Origin: Thermoproteota archaeon
Lineage (GTDB): Archaea > Thermoproteota > Thermoprotei_A > Sulfolobales > Desulfurococcaceae
Direction of reading: 5' to 3'
Assembly (NCBI GenBank): GCA_013154205.1
Contig: JAADCY010000230.1
Coordinates: 1-5,207 of the forward strand
DNA: 5,207 nucleotides
The notes under the pieces: model-generated
What the model was told of the DNA's origin: nothing
Databases searched by the model: none
The model's input: the letters and a program-made list of their open reading frames with translations, nothing else
Part shown: positions 1 through 5,207 of the stretch, piece after piece
Position numbering within the stretch: position 1 is the first letter of the stretch
Layout: each line of letters begins with the position of its first letter
Made by a program: the position numbers and the translations under genes

Positions 1-17
1 AATGGAGAGAATGAGCC

Positions 18-1091
18 TTGACTAGTATAGAGGAAGCAAGCAAAATATTTGACTCCGCTTTGATAAAGGCCAGGATAACCCTCATCCAGGAGCCTGTCCT
101 GAGCCGAAGCGGGCCCGCTGCTTGTGAATGGATAGAAAAGAAGTGGATAGATTCGCTCCCTAAGGGATTCTATAAGGTCGTAGTAGGATTTGAGACCGAG
201 GCCGGAGAAGGGGAGGCAACAATATATATTCTCGGAGGAACAGTCATAGCAGTCATAACAAGTATTTCAGGCCAGAAAATATACGGGGAACAAGCCTGGA
301 GCATAATCGAAAGTTTAAGGGAAAAGTGCAGTGCGAAATGGGTCGACATATACAAGATACCCGAAGATATCCTCCTAGATATTTTCAAGGACAAGAAGAT
401 CCCGCGCCCCGAGAAAACCGAGAAGGAAGCACCAAAACCAGTCCCGAGGAAGGAAGAGGAGAAGAAAGAAGAGAAGCCCGAAAAACCACCAGCTAAGCCC
501 GTTGAGAGAAGAGAGGAGAAGCCGCCAGCACAGAGGAAACCCGAGAAGAGAGAAGATGCTAGACCCGCCGTCGATCTTGAGAAAGAAATGAAGAACATAT
601 TAATAGACTTGGGATTCACCCCGATATCAGTAACGATCAAAAGGGAGCGCGATACTTGCTCCATAGATGCGGTAATGGAGCCTGTAACGCCATGGCTAGA
701 CCCTGAGGTAATGCTGTATGCATTGTTCTCCAAATACGTCGAGATATACGGCTACCCGACACGCGCTAAGCTGAGCATTAGTTTCGGCGACTATAGGAAG
801 GAACTTGTGCTCGAGAGAAGGGAGGACATGTATGCTGCGAGAATAGCTGGTGCGACAATAATAATGGCTAACAAGGAGGACGTCACCATCAAGAGCGTCA
901 GCTACAGGGCAACCATGGATGGAGGACTAGAGATAACGTTTGCACTTACGAAGGAGTCGTGGAAGCTAGCCGATATAGAATCTGTGTTCAAAAAAGTATA
1001 CAAGCGTGTAGCGAGATATTGGCGTGGAAAACTCGTTTTTATTATTAAGAAGGGAGGATTGTTTGGAGGATCAATTAAGATAGACGTATGA
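18..1091 (+). CDS. Conserved-looking hypothetical protein: two domains joined by a charged Lys/Glu/Pro linker
   Basis: I do not recognise a named family. The 357-residue product has a mixed alpha/beta N-terminal domain (about 1-125), a linker of about 55 residues made almost wholly of K, E, P and R (about 129-183), and a C-terminal alpha/beta domain (about 185-357) ending in basic and Gly-rich strands (WRGKLVFIIKKGGLFGG). There is no signal peptide or membrane segment, so it is probably cytosolic. The stretch GEATIYILGGTVIAV followed by YGEQAW faintly recalls DUF4388/PATAN-type domains, which is a weak inference. The start is TTG at 18: an in-frame TGA at 12-14 excludes anything further upstream, and GGAGA at 4-8 is a suitable ribosome binding site. 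The TTG overlaps a TGA in another frame (19-21), so the gene may directly follow an upstream gene lying outside the window. The coding frame is clean, unlike the region that follows. The start and frame are secure; the function is unknown. Confidence 0.85.
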   Translation: MTSIEEASKIFDSALIKARITLIQEPVLSRSGPAACEWIEKKWIDSLPKGFYKVVVGFETEAGEGEATIYILGGTVIAVITSISGQKIYGEQAWSIIESLREKCSAKWVDIYKIPEDILLDIFKDKKIPRPEKTEKEAPKPVPRKEEEKKEEKPEKPPAKPVERREEKPPAQRKPEKREDARPAVDLEKEMKNILIDLGFTPISVTIKRERDTCSIDAVMEPVTPWLDPEVMLYALFSKYVEIYGYPTRAKLSISFGDYRKELVLERREDMYAARIAGATIIMANKEDVTIKSVSYRATMDGGLEITFALTKESWKLADIESVFKKVYKRVARYWRGKLVFIIKKGGLFGGSIKIDV

Positions 1092-1174
1092 ATAGAGTTC
1101 TAGCTACTTCCTCCTATCCTCTTTAATCCCTATACATAGGAACTAGATATGATGATGTAGACCAGTCTTACTTT

Positions 1175-1183
1175 GGAAGTGAT
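1175..1183 (+). promoter_or_regulatory. Ribosome binding site of the dead nucleotidyltransferase gene
   Basis: GGAAGTGAT differs by one base from the archaeal consensus GGAGGTGAT and lies four bases before the ATG at 1188. It fixes the original start of the decayed gene that follows, although the reading frame from that ATG is broken within about 25 bases. Confidence 0.5.
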
Positions 1184-1187
1184 ATCT

Positions 1188-1804
1188 ATGGATAGTGTTT
1201 ACTCTACTGTATAGTAGTTCTCGCCGCTGGCCTCAGCAGGAGATTCGAGGGAAACAAGCTTCTCTACATGTATGACGAGTAAATCCCTTGTTAGAATAAC
1301 TGCTGAGAACGCCTGGGAGGCGGGAGTAGGCCCTGTAATTGTAGTAGCCGGGCATATAAGAGACGAAGTTAGAGAAGCATTGAAGATCTCCAATACCATG
1401 AAGTATACGATTGCGAATGCCGTAAGGGATGGCGGAAAGCGCCAAGGCAGGAGTAGATTATGTGATAAAAGAGATCAGAGAATACGATGGTGTATTTATC
1501 ACGCCCCGGCGATACTGTATGGATGCATCCCCTGGTCTACAGGTTCCTCGCAGAGAGGCACTATGAAGCACACGTAGTCTCTACGAGATAGTTGTTGCTT
1601 CACATATGGGGCGTCTAGGCCACCTATATTGTTCTCGGCTGAAATAGTACCTGAGATCATAGGTATCTCCGGGGATAGGACTTAAGGAACTAACAAGGAA
1701 ATACTCTGGGGGACTTGGTATTTGAACTATTGTTTTCCGGAATAATCATGGACCTAGACACGTATTATAACCTTTATAGGGTTAAATACTTTACGAAGAA
1801 ATAA
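1188..1804 (+). pseudogene. Decayed MobA/MocA-like NTP transferase (molybdenum cofactor nucleotidyltransferase type)
   Basis: No single frame is open, but successive frames spell out a protein of about 205 residues, the normal size for MocA-like nucleotidyltransferases. Segments in order: VVLAAGLSRRFEGNKLL (1214-1264), matching the nucleotide-binding LAAGxSxRxGxxKLL signature; SLVRITAENAWEAGVGPVIV from 1284; GMAESAKAGVDYVIKEI from 1426; ITP then GDTVWMHPLVYRFLAERHY from about 1498, carrying the metal-binding Asp; YEIVVASHMGRLGH from 1582; PILFSAEIVPEIIGISGD from 1623; GLKELTRKYSGGLGI from 1678; and the C-terminal MDLDTYYNLYR, ending at the TAA at 1802-1804. At least seven frame changes are needed, several consistent with single-base indels (T at 1280, C in 1504-1507, T in 1721-1723). 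Family members transfer CMP or GMP to molybdopterin, or act on related sugar or cofactor substrates; the exact substrate here is unknown. The gene cannot make a functional enzyme. The family call is firm; the subfamily is not. Confidence 0.85.
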
Positions 1805-1861
1805 CGCGGCCGTTCTATGGAAACCTTTACAGATGAGTATGGCGAATACTTATTTCTTCAC

Positions 1862-1865
1862 GGTG
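1862..1865 (+). promoter_or_regulatory. Likely ribosome binding site of the broken secernin-like gene
   Basis: GGTG lies seven bases before a TTG at 1873 that is followed at once by a TGC Cys codon. Secernin/C69 proteins often begin Met-Cys, the Cys becoming the N-terminal nucleophile. This supports 1873 over the ATG at 1817, which has no such site and no family-like residues after it. Confidence 0.35.
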
Positions 1866-1872
1866 TATATCT

Positions 1873-2998
1873 TTGTGCAGCATGGTATTCGTTGATAAAT
1901 AGAACACGTTGCTGGGCATGAACGTATTCACTAAGAACAGCGATAGAGAACCTAACGAAGCACAGATCACCGAGTGCATTTCCCGTATGAAGTATCAATG
2001 GTCAAGCTAACATATGGTGAATACCCCCAGGCAAGAAAAACGTATGCGGTGATGATCTCCAGGCCTTGATGGACTTACGGAGCTGAGATAATGGTCAACG
2101 AATACGGGTTAACGATAGGCAATGTAGCCGTCTTCACTAAGGAGCCATATAGCGAGAAAGGAATAATCGGAATGGATATTCTCCGCCTAGCGCTCGAGCG
2201 TTGCCGAGACGTTAAGGAAGCCCTTGACTTCACAATCCAACTCATAAAGGATCCAGGGCAGGGAAGAAACTATGCCTATGGAAAGAAGCTTAGGTATCAT
2301 AATAGCTATCATAGTTGATCTCGATCAGTCCTTGCTTCTCGAGAATGCCGGAAAACCTTGGGCTATGAAGAGGATTGTCGGGTTCTACACTGTTTCGAGC
2401 GCTTTGACCATAGATAATGATTGGGACATGTATAGTGATAACCTTGTCGAGTGCGCTAGTAAAAGAATATATGTGCACCGGATCAATGTTTAGCTTCGCC
2501 AGGTGTTATTCAGACAGATTATACGCGTGGATCGCTCATGGAAGAGAACGTAGGAAGACAACGACCGAATATCACGTCCAGCACATCCCGAGGATGCGTC
2601 TAAACCATCTTACAGAACTACTTAGACTCCATGAGAAAGAACCCTATATGCCGTGGAAGGGCTCTAACTATGACATATGTATGCATTATGATAGATTGAT
2701 AAGACCTAGCTAGACAGCATCGCTAATGATGGCCTTGGTTGGGCGTGAGAAACAATTGGTCCTATCAATATTCTCATCGATCCCCTATTTATCAATGTTT
2801 GAACTGTTAAGCCTTACAGCAAAGTTAGATTTATTACCAAATCATCCCACTACGAATAAGTATAGTCGAGAATCCTACTGGTGGAAGAACGAAAGGATTA
2901 GACGAAGGCTAATACTTAGCTATCCACAACTAGACAGCTATCGTGAACGACTCTACGATAAAGAGAATGCCTTAAGGGCTGGCCTCGAGTTAGGGTGA
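1873..2998 (+). pseudogene. Broken secernin-like Ntn-hydrolase (peptidase family C69, dipeptidase type)
   Basis: Joined pieces give a near full-length secernin-like protein of about 370 residues. Seen in order: a TTG-TGC (Met-Cys) start followed by WYSLINRTR (1883-1909); GMNVFTKNSDREPNEAQ (1915-1965), the family hallmark; MVKLTYGEYPQARKTYAV and MISRP (1998-2066), then an in-frame TGA at 2067; MVNEYGLTIGNVAVFTKEP with MDILRLALERC (2091-2203), the other signature block; IIVDLDQSLLLENAGKPWAM in a new frame; and FSFARCYSDRLYAW through DICMHYDRLIRPS in a third. A TAG at 2711-2713 replaces the Gln expected before TASLMM, and the same frame then runs through YWWKNERIRRRL to the TGA at 2996-2998. In total there are about five frame changes and two stops. 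Intact relatives are Cys-nucleophile hydrolases that cleave dipeptides or amides. Decay is lighter than in the preceding pseudogene. The last codons overlap the start of the methyltransferase-like gene, so the two were probably translationally coupled. Confidence 0.87.
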
Positions 2999-3495
2999 AC
3001 AGAGAATTGAAGAGCATCATTATCCGAAGAATATTGTTCCCAGTATCATATATTGTTATGATAATATGTTCTCTTAACGGCTCTAGACTACTTGTTCTTC
3101 AGCCAGCCCTCACCATATTCGGAGGCCTGCTATTCATCTACTCGCTCATGCAAATGATAAGAATACATAGTCTATTCCCCGAGAAACACGAGAAGCCAGA
3201 GGATTTCCCCATACTTCTTACAAATGGCCCTTACAGGCTCTGTAGACACCCCTTCTATTTTTGGACAATTATGAACTTGTTAAGCATACCATTAATACTA
3301 GGTAGCATTCCAGGCGTAGTGTCCTGGACAGCCGTATTCCCGCTCTGGATAATACTGATGAAAGCTGAGGAGAAAGAACTCATAATGTACTGGGGGAAGC
3401 AATATATTGCCTATATGGAGAAAACACCGATGCTTCCAACGTTCAATAGTTTTAGAAAATATCTTAAGATGAGGCGGAAGGATAGAAGTTTATGA
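2995..3495 (+). CDS. Isoprenylcysteine carboxyl methyltransferase (ICMT)-like membrane protein
   Basis: The product is an intact 166-residue protein of the ICMT/phospholipid methyltransferase superfamily. It has hydrophobic segments at about 11-28, 33-56 and a helical pair at 88-123. The cofactor-binding signature is NGPYRLCRHPFY (77-88), followed by the C-terminal elements E125-E126-K-E-L and YWGKQYIAY (132-140), with LP after them. These match the RHPxY...EE..L...G..Y..Y pattern that binds S-adenosylmethionine at the membrane. Archaeal and bacterial members methylate various, mostly unknown, substrates, so a role on prenylated Cys should not be assumed. The GTG start at 2995 sits in a GTGA overlap with the stop codon of the broken secernin-like gene. 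The only upstream Shine-Dalgarno-like bases are GAG (2987-2989), so translation was probably coupled to a gene that is now dead. The 3' end overlaps the minus-strand ORF by 32 bases. The frame is clean and key residues are kept. Confidence 0.85.
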   Translation: MNRELKSIIIRRILFPVSYIVMIICSLNGSRLLVLQPALTIFGGLLFIYSLMQMIRIHSLFPEKHEKPEDFPILLTNGPYRLCRHPFYFWTIMNLLSIPLILGSIPGVVSWTAVFPLWIILMKAEEKELIMYWGKQYIAYMEKTPMLPTFNSFRKYLKMRRKDRSL

Positions 3496-4165
3496 CGAGC
3501 GTTGCATCTATTGCAACAATGAAAACCATGATGGAGTCTATATCCTTGATATCCTCTAATAATGGCACATGTTCTACAGTATCTATTATACCACCAGTTG
3601 ATCCATTAACATATATTGATGGAGCAATCTCTTCCTTAATAACAGGTCTTTTCTTATAGTGAATAGTTATTCTTGCAAACAGTATTTGGGGTAAGCCACT
3701 GTATATATGTAGCTTTATATAGAATGTTTTGTTTATGATACTTATATAGTAATGTAGGCCGAGAATCCCTACTGTATAATTTGATGATACAACTAATCTG
3801 TTATTAGTATAATTGAGACGAATGCTTAAGACGTCAGACAATGTATAGTTTGCACATATCATTAGACCGGAGTAGCCATCGAAAGTCTTGTTGACCATTA
3901 GTATGGGCCAGTCTGATGGTGTATTCTGAGCGGTAAATATGTATGTGTGATCATCTACGGTCACAGTGATCTGTATAATACCTATCTTGTTTGTTGGCCT
4001 TACCACGACTGAATACTTAGTTCCATTGATTATTTCCGAGCCTTGTAGACATACAAACACGTATCTGTTGCCTTCTTTATGAAATACAGGATTGACTATT
4101 ATTTGTAGATATTTCTTTGTCTGATTTCTTGTCGGAGCTATTTTTCTGTTAATCCTATTGACCAA
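3464..4165 (-). CDS. Beta-rich, sequon-dense surface protein; probably the C-terminal part of the split transglutaminase-like gene
   Basis: This 233-codon frame opens at a TTG at 4165, directly after an in-frame TAA, with no ribosome binding site at useful distance. The product has no signal peptide, yet carries eight N-glycosylation sequons (NQT, NGT, NKT, NYT three times, NKT, NGS) and alternating hydrophobic and polar stretches typical of extracellular beta-sandwich domains, for example YVFVCLQG, GIIQITVTVDD and LHYYISIINKTFYIKLHIY. Sequons matter only outside the cell, so a free cytosolic protein is unlikely. Its first 28 bases overlap the end of the transglutaminase-like frame, which lies in the adjacent frame. 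A -1 shift at the A5 run 4145-4141 would join the two as GLTEK then IAPTRNQTKK. It is most likely the C-terminal half of one glycoprotein. A separate gene is possible but less likely. The family is not recognised. The last 32 bases overlap the methyltransferase-like gene on the opposite strand. Confidence 0.6.
   Translation of the reverse strand: MVNRINRKIAPTRNQTKKYLQIIVNPVFHKEGNRYVFVCLQGSEIINGTKYSVVVRPTNKIGIIQITVTVDDHTYIFTAQNTPSDWPILMVNKTFDGYSGLMICANYTLSDVLSIRLNYTNNRLVVSSNYTVGILGLHYYISIINKTFYIKLHIYSGLPQILFARITIHYKKRPVIKEEIAPSIYVNGSTGGIIDTVEHVPLLEDIKDIDSIMVFIVAIDATLVINFYPSASS
4138..4165 (-). other. Frameshift junction between the transglutaminase-like frame and its C-terminal frame
   Basis: On the minus strand the upstream frame reads GAA AAA TAG and stops at 4138-4140. 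Slipping back one base on the A5 run (4145-4141), or restoring one missing A, gives GAA AAA ATA GCT and continues for more than 200 codons. The short homopolymer directly before the stop is compatible with -1 ribosomal frameshifting, transcriptional slippage, mutation or a base-calling error. It is not a perfect A_AAA_AAT heptamer: a G takes the place of one A. Confidence 0.5.
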
Positions 4166-5207
4166 TACTTATATACTAGTTTCCAGAACCAGTCTGGTAT
4201 TCCATTAGTTTGCCCTACTTTAGTATCGTAGGAGAGGACTAGAGGCGGTGTTATAATGTTTAGTACAATTTTTGACGCGATGAATTCTGCGAATACCGTT
4301 ATCCATTCGCGAGGTTTATATGATGATATATCGAGCACTGCGTTTGACCGTATTAATTTGAAGATTTCGCTCATACTTACATAGTTCTTATTCCCCGGCA
4401 ATGCGAGCCATGAGAAAGTCTTGCTAGTTATATCGCCGTCAATTACTAGTTTTATTGTTAGACGAGTATAGTTCAACGTTATATTGTCGTATAGATGAGC
4501 CAGAGTCAACATTAGCTTATCTGTTATCGATGTCCATTTAGGCCTGAATGGTGGAGGCAACGACTTATAGTCTTTGTCGAGGCCTATAAAGTACTGTATG
4601 AACCAGTAATAGTCTATTTTCTCCCTGTATGGATCCATTCCAAGGATAGGTATCCCGGGATCTACGATCAGGTTCTCCGTGAAGCCTCCTTTGGTGAGTA
4701 GCTTTAAAGGTATTTTGGCCGTATCGACTAGAGGGACTAGATACTCTTTTTCTCCATCGCCATCGATATCTTCTATAACTTGTATTCCTTTCTTTATGTG
4801 GAGGCTTGATGGTATTATGAGCCCTGATAATGAATGGTTTATCCCGGTACGTGGGTCTACTCCGAACATGTCCACCGCTACTAGGCCTAGAGAATCCGCA
4901 AGGAAGGCCGTTGCGTAGGCATAGTCTTTACATACACCCCTTTCTGTTAGGCGAAGAGTTATAGGTGTTTCATAGTTTTTCGTTATGGGATAATACATTA
5001 CTCCTGGAAGAACAATCGCCTTGATCAGCCTCGGCAATACATCGGCGTACATGGTTTTTAGATCTATTCTAGGCGGTAATGTCTTGTTCAGACAGTAGTA
5101 TATTGCTGGGGATACCAGGAAGACCCAGTCCATCTTCTCCTGGATTAGCCTAATGGGTTTTGGCCAGTCTTTTCCGAAAACCGGCATATCGATTATGGCT
5201 AGAGCGT
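4138..5207 (-). CDS. Transglutaminase-like (Cys-His-Asp) protein, 5' end outside the window
   Basis: The frame is open to the window edge (codons for ALAIID precede the ATG at 5187). That ATG has no ribosome binding site and no signal peptide after it, so it is probably internal and the gene starts further right. Numbered from that Met, the core carries Cys86 in TERGVCKDYAYATAFLADSL, matching the GxCxdyA signature of transglutaminase-like folds, His118 in GINHSLSGL, and Asp155 in VPLVDTAK as the likely third residue of the triad. Between His and Asp lies DIDGDGEKEYL (140-150), a DxDxDG calcium-loop-like motif. Residues 190-349 have mixed helices and strands, with sequons at N235 and N239; another is at N34. 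Family members include cysteine proteases, amidases and cross-linking enzymes, so the reaction here is open. The sequons suggest an extracellular location. The frame stops at TAG 4138-4140, but probably continues into the following ORF through a -1 shift. Confidence 0.75.
   Translation of the reverse strand, partial: ALAIIDMPVFGKDWPKPIRLIQEKMDWVFLVSPAIYYCLNKTLPPRIDLKTMYADVLPRLIKAIVLPGVMYYPITKNYETPITLRLTERGVCKDYAYATAFLADSLGLVAVDMFGVDPRTGINHSLSGLIIPSSLHIKKGIQVIEDIDGDGEKEYLVPLVDTAKIPLKLLTKGGFTENLIVDPGIPILGMDPYREKIDYYWFIQYFIGLDKDYKSLPPPFRPKWTSITDKLMLTLAHLYDNITLNYTRLTIKLVIDGDITSKTFSWLALPGNKNYVSMSEIFKLIRSNAVLDISSYKPREWITVFAEFIASKIVLNIITPPLVLSYDTKVGQTNGIPDWFWKLVYKYWSIGLTEK

Noticed and set aside
170..733. 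Minus-strand open frame of 187 codons within the first gene
   Set aside because: Its Ser/Phe/Gly-rich low-complexity product is the complement of the Lys/Glu-rich linker codons of the plus-strand gene, and it has no recognisable motif.
1121..1140. Possible TATA-like promoter (CTTTAAT or CTATACAT) upstream of the first pseudogene
   Set aside because: AT-rich octamers are common here, and no matching BRE or start site could be supported by eye.
1149..1155. ATGATGA resembling a C box of a C/D guide RNA before the nucleotidyltransferase pseudogene
   Set aside because: No CTGA D or D' box follows at the expected spacing, so the match is likely chance.
1272..1577. Plus-strand open frame of 101 codons as a real small gene
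   Set aside because: Its first half is the middle of the MocA-like protein and its second half is out-of-frame reading of the next segment, so it is a fragment of the pseudogene.
2049..2086. GTGATGA and CTGA resembling C and D boxes
   Set aside because: The spacing is too short for an archaeal C/D RNA, no internal D' box is seen, and the bases are explained by secernin-like coding sequence (AVMISRP to GAE).
2091..2998. Open frames at 2091-2318, 2272-2493, 2417-2713 and 2726-2998 as separate small genes
   Set aside because: Together they read as consecutive parts of one secernin-like protein, so they are pieces of a single broken gene.
4679..4918. Plus-strand open frame of 79 codons opposite the transglutaminase-like gene
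   Set aside because: It is antisense to the Cys-His-Asp core coding region and shows no protein-family features.

Overview
The window looks like a piece of a hyperthermophilic crenarchaeal (Thermoproteota) genome, possibly Desulfurococcales-like. The basis is TTG and GTG starts, start/stop overlaps of a few bases, heavy use of AGA/AGG and ATA codons, Lys/Glu-rich proteins, and surface proteins rich in N-glycosylation sequons. The species cannot be named from the sequence alone. No RNA gene, CRISPR array, insertion sequence or convincing terminator was seen.

Layout from left to right. (1) 18-1091, plus strand: an intact protein of unknown function, with two folded domains joined by a charged Lys/Glu/Pro linker. 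(2) 1188-1804, plus strand: a heavily decayed MobA/MocA-type nucleotidyltransferase, recognisable only by piecing together all three frames. (3) 1873-2998, plus strand: a broken secernin-like (peptidase family C69) Ntn-hydrolase, with about five frame changes and two in-frame stops. (4) 2995-3495, plus strand: an intact isoprenylcysteine carboxyl methyltransferase-like membrane protein whose GTG start overlaps the stop codon of the dead hydrolase. (5) 5207-3464, minus strand: a transglutaminase-like protein that runs off the right edge, followed by a beta-rich, sequon-dense ORF in the -1 frame. The two are best read as one cell-surface glycoprotein gene split by a frameshift at an A5 run. Its tail overlaps the methyltransferase gene by 32 bases, tail to tail.

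The plus-strand genes 2 to 4 look like a former operon in which the first two genes have died and the last has kept its reading frame. Indels are dense in 1188-2998, while 18-1091 and 2995-3495 are clean. This points to real gene decay rather than general sequencing error. The single break in the minus-strand gene is more ambiguous: it could be programmed frameshifting, transcriptional slippage, a recent mutation or a base-calling error.

I found no wholly new system. The points most worth following are the split transglutaminase glycoprotein, the half-dead operon, and the uncharacterised linker protein.
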